The translations under genes and the position numbers were made by a program. Source: Cephalotrichum gorgonifer (taxonomy: Eukaryota; Ascomycota; Sordariomycetes; Microascales; Microascaceae). From it: a DNA stretch of 64,000 bases. Of the stretch, positions 1-9,951 are shown one piece after another. A model generated the notes under the pieces. It searched no databases, had not been told where the DNA came from, and was given only the letters and a program-made list of their open reading frames with translations. The stretch is taken from contig ONZQ02000001.1 of the NCBI GenBank assembly GCA_900312665.1, positions 4,434,640-4,498,639 of the forward strand. The letters run 5' to 3'. Position 1 is the stretch's first letter. Each line of letters begins with the position of its first letter.

Positions 1-3000
1 ACTTTCGCCGGGAAGAGTAATGAGGGCGATGTGACTCCCGTGGATGCCTTGGCAGAAGAGGAATCGACTCAGGAAGCCACTGCGGAGGACGATCGAGCGG
101 TCGACGATCAATCCCAAGTGTTACCTGGCGAGGAGCAGCCAGAAGATATCGCTACGGGGAAGCCAACGGACGAATCGACCGCATCGCAGGAACAACCCGC
201 ATCTGAGGCACAAGTGGAGGGCGTTGATGTGCAAGAAAGCTCCCCTCCCACCGAGGCATCACCCGAAGAGGCTTCTCCTATTCCAACACCTGAAGAACCC
301 TCTCAGCAACCAGACTTGGCTGAACCCGAAATTGCCAAAGACGTTCCTGAGCCGGAGGTCGATACGTCCGCATCCGTTTCGCCCCCGGATGAGGAGACGA
401 TTCTGGAAAGTCCCTCTGAGTCGCCCACTGTGACTCTTACCAAGGATAGCGATGTTGAGGAGCCACCTGCTAAGGAAACGACCCATGAGCCTTATATTGA
501 TGGCCTTCCTACATCTACCGATGCCTCGATCCCTGAATCTGCCCCCGACAGCTCTTCTATTATCGATCTTGGACCTGCCGAACTCGATACTTCGCCACCC
601 CCTGGAGATAAGGACCTTACAATTGAAAGCTCGGCCGGCCAGCCACAGGTAGAGGACTCTGCCATTGCTAGCGCTCCTTCCGATGGGGAGGCAGCAGGCG
701 AGGTCAGCCTCTCCGGCACCCCGGTCACGGTCCCCGAAACGGCCCCCGATGATCTCCAGCAGAATGCTGAGGGTCCTCCTACCGCCACCAGCGATGATGT
801 CGAGCAATCAAATGTACACACACTCGACATGACTGACAATACGTTGGGTGAACCAACCCACGCTCACCTCATTGCTGAAGGTCCCATGTCGGCCGAGCCC
901 GAAGCTGAAACTACCCGAAACGTAGAGGAAGCTAAGGAGCCGACGCCAGTGGTGACGGAGGAACTCGTGGAAGAGGAGCCGGTGGAAGATGCCGTCCTGG
1001 TACCAGAGGTCAATCCAGCCACCGCAGCCGAAGTCGTTTCCTCCGACCATGCTACGTCCTTGGACACTGAAATTGAACCTACCATCGAGAACATAGGCGT
1101 TGTCGAGCAGACTGACTCACCTGCGGTGGATGTGCCTCCTATTTCGGAGGCTGTTGCCACAGGACATCTCGTCCCCGATGAATTCGTGTCAGAGCCTGTC
1201 GATAGTGTTGAGGAGGAGGGCCAGCAGATATCGGAAGCGCCAGTGGAGCACTCTCAGGACGATGTGCAGATTTCTGCATCAGGGATCTCTGAGGAAACCC
1301 AAGTTCAGCCCCACGATGAACCAGATCAAGCTGCCGTATTACTCGCCACTGAGCCTGAATTGGAGACCCGCTCCGTCTCCGAGCCCATTTCTTCTGACCC
1401 TATCAGCTCCAAAGCAGCCTCCGAGGGAACGGAAGCTAAACCCGCCGCGTCACCCCAGGATATCGCCTTACCAGAAGTGCAGGCTGCTCTAGAAACAAGT
1501 CCCAGGGAGGAAGAGACCGCACACCTTGTCGAAATACCGGACCCTGTCTTGGAAACGGTGCCAGCCCCCCATCTTGCCATCGAATCCGTTGATACCATCG
1601 AACGTTCTGATGAGGCGTCCGATGATCTGGATTATCAGGTCAAGGATCAGAAATCCGCGCTCACAGTTATCGAGGACACCGAGATTACTCCCTTAGAGTC
1701 TCTCGTCGACCCGAAGCCAGATACACGCCACACCTCGGAGGACGTCCCCATTGAAGTAACGGAGCCTGAGATGCCGAGAGAGTTTGACCAACCTCTCGAG
1801 GCAGACCCCAAGTCCGAGATTCCCGAGGGAGAGAACGTCGTGGAGACGACCACCCTAGCGGAAGAAGTGGCTATAGTGCCTGATCTCGGAACGGATCCTG
1901 CCGTAATTCGTGAGATCCAATTGAAGGCCGAAGGCACTGAGCAGGAATCTGAATCTGCGGATACAGAGTTCAATGTGCCGTCAGGTTTGGAGCCCGAACA
2001 GCATGCGGAGGCAACCGACGGACCGGAAGCATCACTGCGGGATATCGCCGCCCTGGATGTTACGCATCAAGAGGACGTGTCAAGAGCCTCTCTTGAGATC
2101 GCGGACGACGAGCTTGCGCATTCTCCCCAGCAAGTCCCGGAGGTAGACCTGGCGGAGCCATCTGGCCTTGAGTCCACCGATCAACATCAGTCCAGTTCCG
2201 AAGAGCCGCTTGTCGCGGATGAGGACGATGGCTTCGTTTTAGTGAGCGCCTCGGAGGTCCCGAACCAGGAGTCAATCCATGACACTCAGCTGGTGAGTTC
2301 CGTTGGGGAGGGGTTGGCTTCCGACATCTCCACGGAACCTCCCACCGATCCCGAACCTGACGCTACTACAGTCAATGACCCTACGCATGGTCTTGAAGAA
2401 GATCAGGCGGATCAGGCGGCAGCTGAGAATGAGCAGACCCAAGGTGAAGAAACCACGAGCATCACTCGAATGGTTGCCGAAGTCGTCCCAGTTGAAGATT
2501 CCAGCCTGCCATCACCTGAGACGACGAGGGCCGAGCTACCATCCGGGATAAGTGTTGGACCTTCCGATCCCCCCGAGCCAGAGTCCATCGTGGCGGACAA
2601 AGAGGTCGCCGAGCCCTCTACCGTTGATTCTACCTCTCCGCCTCAAGAAGATGTCGTGACCGATAATAATTCTATCGAGCCCGAGCCCGTATTTTCATCC
2701 GCGACCACTCAGTCAGCGCAAGAGATTGAGCGGACGGAAGACCCCCAAGATCTTGCCATAGTCGAGGAATCAGGGGCTGTTGGTTCCAAACCTAGCCTGG
2801 AGGAGCTTATTCCCGCAGTTGAAGTCGCCGCGCCGGAGAACCTTGACACTGCTGACAAGGCTATTCCCGCGGCCGAGACTCTACCTGTCAATGTTGAACT
2901 TGCTGAAGAGAACACTCCAGATTCCCAAGATCCCAGAGCCCTAGCGACAGTCACATCTAGTTCCAATGAAGCCCCGGCCTCTTCCGCTCATGACGCCATC

Positions 3001-5313
3001 GAAGAGATCACGCCCATTCCGAAAGAATCCAGTGCGCTTTCTGAGGAAACGGTGTTGGTCTCCCAGTCAGATGTCCCCGCCGAAACGGAAAGTCTGAGCA
3101 ACGAAGACTATCACGTTTTGGTTGAGCCTCCTTCTCAGAGCGAAGAAGACCCAGTCCTGGTTTCGCAGGAGCAGCTGCTGGAGGAAGTCATCCCTGTTGA
3201 TCAGGCTGTCGGTAACGGGGCCGTTCCACTCGCAGAACCACTAGTCTCAGACGGCTCCCGACCAACAGACCCCAGCCAGCCGGAGGAACTTCAACTGTTG
3301 GAGTCCAAGGCTCTTGAGGTCGTCGAGGCTGAGCCAAATATCCCAATTGAGGTTGCCGCCGATGAGACCACATCCGCCATTGTCGCCACTGAGGACTTTG
3401 GTCATACTTTCGAGAAAGGGGAAGTTCTCGAGGCTGAACTAGCCCGGGGTGTTCTTCCCGAACCAACGGAAGACTTACCCCGGGATCCTACCGTCCTTGG
3501 GGAGCCCATCGTCAACCAACCACCAGACTTTGAGGCAGTGTCTACTCGGGGCATCGGAGAAGCCGTCCGTGCAGATAGTCCGGTGATCCCCGGGACATCC
3601 TCCAATCTCGCTCCTACTTCTTCTGAGCTCCCAAAGGAAACCGAACGGGAACTATTAGCTGAAGCCCAGGACCACACCGAGGCCTCTGTGGCAGAGACAA
3701 AGCCGATAACTCCTGGGGTCGAAGCAGATTCAAGGTTGGCTGAACCTCTCGGCAGTTCAACTGCCGAGGAATCATCGGTTACGAAGGATAAATTGGTTCT
3801 TGGAGCGGTGGCCGGTGGTGCCATCGCGGCCGGTGCTGGTCTCTTTGCGGCTCACCATCTCTCCGATACGGACAAGAGGCAGGTCGAGGGCAGGCAGCTG
3901 CATCTACAAGACTCTCCCCACATCGTCGAGAGACACGTTCCTCGCTCCACTGCGGTGGGTGCTAGGGAGCTCTCAGAGGGAAAGGGATTCTTGCCCGGTT
4001 CATACAAGGGCAAAGCAAGGGCACTCGACCTTGGCGTTGAGTCGGGCAGGGAAATTACGCTGAAAAGAAGCGGGGACCGACTTACTCCCCTTCTCAATAG
4101 CGAGGAGCGATCAGATACACCTCCCATCGTCTTACCCACCTTGACGGACTTTGCCCCTCCCATAAAACCCCCGCCGAGAACCAGCGGTCTTAGGCGCGCA
4201 AGGAAGTTCTCCATCGCCCGTGCCGAAGAGGAGATTGCCGCCGCAGTTGTCATCTACGCGTCAGTCGACGCATTGAGTCCGCCGGGGAGCCCTACTCGCG
4301 AGAGGATCGCACCCTTCTTCGTAGCTGATGATGAAAGAGCCGAGGGGAAGATGTCTACAGATCTGCGAAACGATTCTCCCAAAGTCGTTGGCACAGGCGT
4401 GGAGGAGGACAGGGACCTTCCGGGGTCGGATGCTGACTTGTTTACAGACAACGATCAATCAGCGGATGACAAGGATAGAGGCAAGGACGGAGAGGGCCGT
4501 CGCCGCCGCCGCCGATCTAGCCATCATCACCGCTCTAGCCGTGACGGAGAGAGCGGTGAGAGCCGCCGCCACTCATCGTCGTCCCACTCGCATAGACACC
4601 ACCGCCCCCGCGCCGACAGCGATAGGTCTACCCGGACGCCGCCGAACACAACGCCACCCCGCACGCCCAAGCGCCAGGATAGCGGCTACGAGGACGAAAA
4701 GTCGGGGGAGCGCTCACACCGCCGGAGAGAGCACCGGACCCCCGAGGAGAGAGCCGAGCAGGAGAAGCGCCGGGAGAGGCGTCGCATGCGTGAGAAGGAG
4801 AAGGAGCGCGAGGGGGAGCATAAGGGGTCGAGGGACGGCGATAGGGAGAGGCATCGGCGCTCGAGGAGCAGCAAGGATGCGGTCGCGCCCGTGGAGGACG
4901 CCCCACCGAAGAAGTTCCTTGACATAGAACATGTGCGCGGGATTCTTTCTGGCCCGAAGGACGGTGGGGTTGTCTCGCACGAGCCCTCTTCATCTTCTCG
5001 CGGGGATCTCCCCAGGCGGGCGAACACAACACGGGCCCCGGGGAGGAGTCAGCGGCCTGAGGGAGCCTCCCACAGGTCCCACCGGTCTCGGAACAGCGAG
5101 GGCGAGAGGAGCCGGCGCAAGTCAGAGGAGAGGTTGCCGCGAACCGAAGATAAGCTGGCGTCTGAGAGGTCCGAGGACGCGAGAAGGAGGGCGAGACAGG
5201 AGGAGAGAGCGAAGGCCAGGGAGAAGGGCTTGGAGAAGAAGGACGGCGAGAAGAAGGACGGCGAGAAGAAGGGAGGGATCAGGGCTGCTTTTAAGAAGAT
5301 ATTCTCGAGTTAG
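1..5313 (+). CDS. Very large acidic low-complexity protein, 5'-partial (possible leashin/LAH-like)
   Basis: One reading frame is open from base 1 to the TAG at 5311-5313, giving 1770 visible residues; the true start lies upstream and no intron is needed. Residues about 1-1255 are rich in Glu, Asp, Pro, Ser, Thr and Val with no globular domain I can recognise; degenerate motifs such as DDGFVLVSA, EDYHVLVEP and EDPVLVS recur. Near residues 1264-1284 there is a single hydrophobic Gly/Ala stretch (LVLGAVAGGAIAAGAGLF). The C-terminal 270 residues switch to a basic Arg/Ser/His-rich region (RRRRRRSSHHHRSSRD), a KKFLDIEHV patch, a KKDGEKKDGEKK repeat and a final AFKKIFSS. This acidic-repeat body with a basic tail resembles fungal involucrin-repeat/leashin proteins that tether Woronin bodies, but that is inference from composition and partial memory. 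No enzymatic function is visible. Confidence 0.85.
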   Translation, partial: TFAGKSNEGDVTPVDALAEEESTQEATAEDDRAVDDQSQVLPGEEQPEDIATGKPTDESTASQEQPASEAQVEGVDVQESSPPTEASPEEASPIPTPEEPSQQPDLAEPEIAKDVPEPEVDTSASVSPPDEETILESPSESPTVTLTKDSDVEEPPAKETTHEPYIDGLPTSTDASIPESAPDSSSIIDLGPAELDTSPPPGDKDLTIESSAGQPQVEDSAIASAPSDGEAAGEVSLSGTPVTVPETAPDDLQQNAEGPPTATSDDVEQSNVHTLDMTDNTLGEPTHAHLIAEGPMSAEPEAETTRNVEEAKEPTPVVTEELVEEEPVEDAVLVPEVNPATAAEVVSSDHATSLDTEIEPTIENIGVVEQTDSPAVDVPPISEAVATGHLVPDEFVSEPVDSVEEEGQQISEAPVEHSQDDVQISASGISEETQVQPHDEPDQAAVLLATEPELETRSVSEPISSDPISSKAASEGTEAKPAASPQDIALPEVQAALETSPREEETAHLVEIPDPVLETVPAPHLAIESVDTIERSDEASDDLDYQVKDQKSALTVIEDTEITPLESLVDPKPDTRHTSEDVPIEVTEPEMPREFDQPLEADPKSEIPEGENVVETTTLAEEVAIVPDLGTDPAVIREIQLKAEGTEQESESADTEFNVPSGLEPEQHAEATDGPEASLRDIAALDVTHQEDVSRASLEIADDELAHSPQQVPEVDLAEPSGLESTDQHQSSSEEPLVADEDDGFVLVSASEVPNQESIHDTQLVSSVGEGLASDISTEPPTDPEPDATTVNDPTHGLEEDQADQAAAENEQTQGEETTSITRMVAEVVPVEDSSLPSPETTRAELPSGISVGPSDPPEPESIVADKEVAEPSTVDSTSPPQEDVVTDNNSIEPEPVFSSATTQSAQEIERTEDPQDLAIVEESGAVGSKPSLEELIPAVEVAAPENLDTADKAIPAAETLPVNVELAEENTPDSQDPRALATVTSSSNEAPASSAHDAIEEITPIPKESSALSEETVLVSQSDVPAETESLSNEDYHVLVEPPSQSEEDPVLVSQEQLLEEVIPVDQAVGNGAVPLAEPLVSDGSRPTDPSQPEELQLLESKALEVVEAEPNIPIEVAADETTSAIVATEDFGHTFEKGEVLEAELARGVLPEPTEDLPRDPTVLGEPIVNQPPDFEAVSTRGIGEAVRADSPVIPGTSSNLAPTSSELPKETERELLAEAQDHTEASVAETKPITPGVEADSRLAEPLGSSTAEESSVTKDKLVLGAVAGGAIAAGAGLFAAHHLSDTDKRQVEGRQLHLQDSPHIVERHVPRSTAVGARELSEGKGFLPGSYKGKARALDLGVESGREITLKRSGDRLTPLLNSEERSDTPPIVLPTLTDFAPPIKPPPRTSGLRRARKFSIARAEEEIAAAVVIYASVDALSPPGSPTRERIAPFFVADDERAEGKMSTDLRNDSPKVVGTGVEEDRDLPGSDADLFTDNDQSADDKDRGKDGEGRRRRRRSSHHHRSSRDGESGESRRHSSSSHSHRHHRPRADSDRSTRTPPNTTPPRTPKRQDSGYEDEKSGERSHRRREHRTPEERAEQEKRRERRRMREKEKEREGEHKGSRDGDRERHRRSRSSKDAVAPVEDAPPKKFLDIEHVRGILSGPKDGGVVSHEPSSSSRGDLPRRANTTRAPGRSQRPEGASHRSHRSRNSEGERSRRKSEERLPRTEDKLASERSEDARRRARQEERAKAREKGLEKKDGEKKDGEKKGGIRAAFKKIFSS

Positions 5314-7607
5314 GGAGGGAGAGTATGACGGTGTGTGTCTGCGTTTATGTTTGGTTTTCTTGCATGCTTTTCGTTTTTGGATTTACTCGTTGAGTTTTTG
5401 TCATTTATTACGAGTGTCATGATGGATGGGGTGTGGATGAGCACGGATATGGTGAAGATATGACGGGTTTACGATTATTATGACTTGAGAATCTAAGAAT
5501 GTCGCATTTACCACATACATGCCCAAGTTCCAGTTCCGGCGACAGCTGATATAATAGTGAATAGTCTTGGATAGACAGGGGAAGGGATGATTAAAAATTT
5601 ATTAAGGAGCACATCCCAACATTCTTGTCTTGCATTCGAAGTTGCATGGTAGGTAATGACTTCTATATCTGATAGAAGGTACGATGGGATCAAGATGGTA
5701 GGGGAGAAGTCGCTCGCTCCTATGCTACTAGGGTCAGACGGGACACTTCGATTAGACGGCGGCAGACTAAGAGGGTCGAGCAGGAGTGGAAGGTGCAGAT
5801 GTTCTCATGAGAAGGTTGATGACTCGCGCTGTACCATCAAGGCCCAATGAGAAAAGCGCGATGCACGGCGAGACTGCACTTCGGCCAGCATCGGGGACGG
5901 GGAGACCGACAACTACACTGAGGCAAGTGCGGTCGGTATGATAGGATAGTAAGAAATTTCGGCAAGTGTTCTGCTAGTTAGCCAAGGAATTACAGGAGAA
6001 TCCTGTACGCAGGAAGGAGCCATCAAGTGCCTCTGCCAAGTACTAAACTAAAGTAGCTGTGCCAGATCAGGAAAGATCTCCGAGAAGGAGCGAAGGAGAA
6101 TTTTTATGACCGAATATATTTAGCTAGGTATTAGTGCCTAATAGCCATGCGTGCTTGCAAGGACGACTACATACGTCCAGAATGATGCCTCGCTCTTCTT
6201 CTGTTTAGAAATTTATCGTGTGTTCATCAGCTGGGGCGTGCTGGCCCACCACCGAGACTCTCCCAACTCCAACATCGTCGTCGGAGTCGTCACGGGAGTC
6301 GCATCGCGGCCACGGCCGAAGCGTGTGTCAAAGTATTTGAATGTGGTCATTGTGGTGTGAACCTTTTGAGGGTCAAAGTGTGGGGGTTGCTTTCGTTCAG
6401 TGTGATATCGAGCGCCACAAAACTTGGCGCCCAAGAGCCGAGAACGGGTGGAACATGAGGAAGGACGAGAACATGGTTATTATCAGATTGATAATCTCAG
6501 GCAGCTGGAAGCGCTACCTCTGCTAGCTACTGAAAAATTACATGTATACGTCAATTGAGGGACCTCCACTTGAAACGCCAGTCCGAAAATTGAGAGACGA
6601 AAAAGGATGTGACCGTGGGAATCCAACAACTACTAACACGATGTCACAGTCGAAACCATGCTGTCTCGGCATTGCCATCTCATCCCGTGGCCCCACCCGC
6701 CGAGAACGGACCAATGAAGCCAAGCCCATCATCTTATCAATCTCGGAATACGAAGCAAAATCCAAGAAAATTTGCGCACCAGCTCTTCACCCCCGACGCC
6801 AAGCCCGATGCCAAGCCCATCTTATCAATCTATGGAATAATCCGCAGGAATTTTCTGGGAGTCATGTCTCCACACCCATCCCAACCAGACGGGATTCTGC
6901 TCTTTTCGTGCTTAGCTTCTCTCCAACGGGCTGCTGTGGACTAATGTAGCGTATACTTAATGTCGTCCTGAACTCAATTAGCGATGCCTTGTGTAGGAGC
7001 AGGGATCGTGCTCGTTCGGCTGTGTACTCCGGACATTGTAAAAGTGAAGGTGGACCTCATCCGTCCGAATGAGGCATTGGATGGGGTGATCTGACCCGAG
7101 GAAGGAAGTGAAATCCGACGCCGGTCGTGCGAGGAGTAAGCTCCCGTGCTTGCATATATAAACGTTTACGCTCCCCGCTACCGGAATCGCGGGCCCAAGC
7201 TGATTGATAAACAAGGCTGCTAAGCACGCTGCTCCAAGTCCAAGCTACAAGGAACGCTCTGAACGGTGCGAAATCATCCATCGTCAGTGAGTGTCACGAG
7301 GGTAAGTCGAGTCCAGATCATTGCCCATGCCCCGCCCTCGCCCTGTACCAGTACCTGTACAAGTATCTCCGTCTCCATCCATGTGCGTCAAAGTGAGACT
7401 CTATGGAGGCAGCTCCTCCAGTGGTTTCCAAATTTATGCTGGGGTCGCACTTGCTCCCCCGCCACCACAAACCACATGGCAGCGGGCCGAGCACGTGTCT
7501 TGTCCCGCATTCTCACTCCTCCCCTCGTTCGCGTCTTCTCCCTCGCCGTGCTTCAGGCTGACCACTGACGATGGCTTCTCCAGTGCTGCTTGGCATCTTC
7601 AACCGTC
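5314..7607. other. Intergenic region, 2.3 kb
   Basis: It holds the 3' flank of the acidic-protein gene and the upstream region of the siderophore transporter. Only short ORFs without family resemblance are present. It contains an imperfect 32-35 bp duplication (6716-6839), TGATAA words at 6490-6495 and 7205-7210, and a GTACAAGTA word at 7357-7365. No tRNA-like B box was seen. Confidence 0.6.
6716..6839. repeat. Imperfect direct duplication carrying TTATCAATCT
   Basis: A unit at 6716-6750 reappears at 6808-6839 with about three mismatches and a 3-nt gap. Both copies share CCAAGCCCAT and CTTATCAATCT, which contains a GATA-type word (TGATAA on the minus strand). The copies are 57 bp apart, about 0.8-0.9 kb upstream of the transporter start codon. 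Confidence 0.6.
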
Positions 7608-9446
7608 ATGTCCGACGAAAAGCAACCGCAGGCCGTCCCGGAGGCCATCCCGGAGGCCACCAAGCAAGTTGGCAACGACAATGACCCCGCACGTGGAATG
7701 CACCTCTCCACGAAGAGTGAGGACGAGAAGTCGGTCGGCGTGCGGCGCATCGAGGCCATCAGTTCCGTCATGACCATCTACGATCGCGTCTTCATCTTCT
7801 TCGGAATCTTCCTCGTCGCCTACGTCTACGGCCTTGACGGCACCCTCCGGTATACGTACCAGCCCTACGCCACGGCTTCCTTCGACAACCACTCTCTTCT
7901 CGCGACGGTCAATGTCGTGCGCGCCGTCATCGCCGCCGCCGCACAGCCCACCTCCGCCAGGATCGCCGATATCTTCGGCCGCGTCGAGCTCATTTGCGTC
8001 TCAGTGCTGTTTTACGTGATTGGAACGATAATCGAGGCTTCTTCTACCAACATGGAAACCTTTATAGCCGGCGCTCTCATATATCAGATCGGATATACCA
8101 TGATCATGCTGCTTGTCGAGGTTCTCATCGCCGACATCACCTCTACGCGCGCCCGTCTTCTGTTCAGCTACATCCCCGCGCTGCCCTTCATCATTAACAC
8201 CTGGGTCAGCGGCAACATCTCGGCCGCCGTTCTCGGCGCCACGACGTGGGAATGGGGAATCGGCATGTGGGCCATCATCTACACTGTCTTCTCCCTGCCC
8301 CTCATCGTCAGCTTGTCCATCGTCGGCCGCCGCGCCAAGAACCGCGGGCTCCTTAAGGACTACCGCTCCGAATTCCAGACCCTCGGACTTAAGGAGTTCC
8401 TCGTGGACCTCTTCTGGCGGCTCGACACCATTGGCATCGTCTTCCTCATCGCTGTCTTCGCTCTCATCCTGGTCCCGCTCACACTGGCGGGCGGCTTCGA
8501 GGCGAAGAGCCAGTGGTCCAGCGCGCGCATCATCGCGCCGCTCGTTGTCGGCGTGTGCATGATCCCCGTTTTCGTGGCCTGGGAGCTCAAGGCGCCGCAC
8601 CCGCTCGTCCCCTTCAAGCTCATGAAGGACCGCGCCGTCTGGGCCCCGCTCGGCATGGCGTGCATGCTCAACTTCGCGTGGTACCTCCAGGGCGACTACC
8701 TCTACACCGTGCTCACCGTCGCCTTCGACTTCAGCATCTCGACGGCGACGCGCGTGTCGTCGTTCTACTCCTTCTTCAGCGTCATCGCGGGCTTCATCCT
8801 CGGCTTCATCGTCTTCTACGTACGCCGGCTCAAGATGTTCATCATCGCCGGCACCGTGCTCTTCCTCGTCGCGTTCGGACTGCTGATCCGGTTCCGCGGC
8901 GACGTCGACGGCTCCAGCCGCGCGGGCATCATCGGCGCCCAGGTCCTCCTCGGCCTGGCGGGCGGCATGTTCCCCTACCCCGCGCAGGCCTCGCTCCAGG
9001 CGTGCCTCCGGCACGAGCACCTCGCCGTCCTGACGGCGGTCTACCTGGCCACCTACAACATCGGATCGGCGCTCGGCGGCGCCGTGTCGGGCGCCATCTG
9101 GACGCAGGTCCTCCCCGGCCAGCTCTCGACGAACCTCGCGGGCATCAACGACACGCTGGCGCCGCTCGTCTACGCGGACCCGTTCACCGCCGCGCTCACG
9201 TACCCCGTCGGCACGCCCGAGCGCGCCGCCATCATCGACTCGTACAAGCACGCCCAGCGCATCCTGACCATCACGGGCATCTGCCTCTGCGTGCCGCTCA
9301 TCGCGTTCGGCCTCGCGCTCCGGAACCCCGCGCTGAACGACAAGCAGAACCTCGTCGAGGACTGGGAGGCCGGGTCGGTGGAGAGCAGCGTCGAGGAGGC
9401 GGCGGGGGTGGAGGGGAAGGCGGGGGATAAGGCGGCCCGGATCTAG
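7608..9446 (+). CDS. Siderophore-iron transporter, major facilitator superfamily (SIT/ARN/Mir family)
   Basis: A plasma- or vesicle-membrane H+ symporter that imports ferric siderophores. The intronless frame encodes 612 residues from the ATG at 7608 (SDEKQPQAVPEA follows); the frame is open a little further upstream but without a better ATG. After a polar N-terminus of about 60 residues there are many hydrophobic segments in the roughly 14-helix arrangement of this family. Family-typical stretches include VYGLDGTLRYTYQPYATASF near the first helix, ARIADIFGRVEL, MLLVEVLIADITSTRARLL, WVSGNISAAVLG and LATYNIGSALGGAVSGAIW. The C-terminus is acidic and Gly-rich. Length and motifs match Aspergillus Mir and yeast Arn/Sit1. 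The siderophore carried cannot be read from sequence. In fungi such genes are usually repressed under iron repletion by a GATA factor; scattered TGATAA words lie upstream but are not dense enough to prove it. Confidence 0.9.
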   Translation: MSDEKQPQAVPEAIPEATKQVGNDNDPARGMHLSTKSEDEKSVGVRRIEAISSVMTIYDRVFIFFGIFLVAYVYGLDGTLRYTYQPYATASFDNHSLLATVNVVRAVIAAAAQPTSARIADIFGRVELICVSVLFYVIGTIIEASSTNMETFIAGALIYQIGYTMIMLLVEVLIADITSTRARLLFSYIPALPFIINTWVSGNISAAVLGATTWEWGIGMWAIIYTVFSLPLIVSLSIVGRRAKNRGLLKDYRSEFQTLGLKEFLVDLFWRLDTIGIVFLIAVFALILVPLTLAGGFEAKSQWSSARIIAPLVVGVCMIPVFVAWELKAPHPLVPFKLMKDRAVWAPLGMACMLNFAWYLQGDYLYTVLTVAFDFSISTATRVSSFYSFFSVIAGFILGFIVFYVRRLKMFIIAGTVLFLVAFGLLIRFRGDVDGSSRAGIIGAQVLLGLAGGMFPYPAQASLQACLRHEHLAVLTAVYLATYNIGSALGGAVSGAIWTQVLPGQLSTNLAGINDTLAPLVYADPFTAALTYPVGTPERAAIIDSYKHAQRILTITGICLCVPLIAFGLALRNPALNDKQNLVEDWEAGSVESSVEEAAGVEGKAGDKAARI

Positions 9447-9794
9447 GACTAGTTAGGAGGTCTAGTTTTTGCATACTCGGGCGGCTGGGACGTGTGTACG
9501 AGGGAAATGTATGCTCCGCGCACACTAGGATGCTTAGCTCGGATCATGTAGCGGCTATCGCCGTTCCGATTTTCTAATGATAATGCTTTCCTGTTAGGAA
9601 ACCCCGTTGGATTTCACATAGGTTATTAACTATCAGTCGTCTGCATTCCTAAGTGAAAAAGACCGACACCGCAAGGTTGCACTAGTGCTAGATCAAAGTC
9701 CTGGACCAAGTGACAGAGTGCGGTTCACAATATTCCTGTCCCCCAAGATGCTCTTCTGGCTTGCTTCCGCGGAACTACTCGCCCACCTCTCTGG
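9447..9794. other. Intergenic region between the transporter and the 5S rRNA gene
   Basis: The 3' flank of the transporter gene. No ORF or RNA gene recognised. Confidence 0.5.
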
Positions 9795-9800
9795 TATAAG
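9795..9800 (+). promoter_or_regulatory. TATA element of the 5S rRNA gene
   Basis: TATAAG lies 29 bp upstream of the 5S start. Filamentous-ascomycete 5S genes are known to need a TATA element near -29 in addition to internal promoter boxes; the spacing here fits. Confidence 0.7.
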
Positions 9801-9823
9801 CCATTCTACAACACGATCACAGC

Positions 9824-9942
9824 ACATACGACCATAGCTCGTGGAAAACTGAGGGTCCCGTCCGCTCCCCTATACATAAACCACGAAGCGCTAGACTAGT
9901 AGTTGGGTCGGTGACGACCAGCGAATCCCTGGTGTTGTATGT
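9824..9942 (+). rRNA. 5S ribosomal RNA (dispersed single copy)
   Basis: This 119-nt segment has the hallmarks of fungal 5S rRNA. The 5' end ACATACGAC pairs with the 3' end GTTGTATGT to form helix I, with one G-U pair. CCCGTCCGCTC is present in the 5' half. The 3' half carries the internal promoter and loop-E region AGTAGTTGGGTCGGTGACGA followed by CCAGCGAATCCCTGG. It matches the Neurospora type as I know it, where 5S genes are scattered singly and not placed in the rDNA repeat. A T-run follows immediately, as expected of a Pol III terminator. Nothing suggests a truncated pseudogene. Confidence 0.95.
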
Positions 9943-9951
9943 TTTCTTTTT
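9943..9951 (+). terminator. Pol III terminator of the 5S rRNA gene
   Basis: TTTCTTTTT begins directly after the 3' end of the 5S sequence. A run of at least four T on the coding strand is the usual Pol III stop. Confidence 0.8.

Noticed and set aside
31..33. GTG at 31 as a start codon of the first gene
   Set aside because: The frame is open through base 1 and nuclear fungal genes start with ATG; the gene simply enters from the left edge.
6490..7210. TGATAA words as an iron-responsive GATA cluster
   Set aside because: About three HGATAR words per kilobase are expected by chance, so the number seen is not enriched; only the duplicated unit is kept as an observation.
8001..9251. Long minus-strand ORF (416 codons) opposite the siderophore transporter
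   Set aside because: It is a shadow of the GC-rich codon bias of the transporter; its composition (Glu/Asp/Arg/Val/Gly) is that of an antisense frame.
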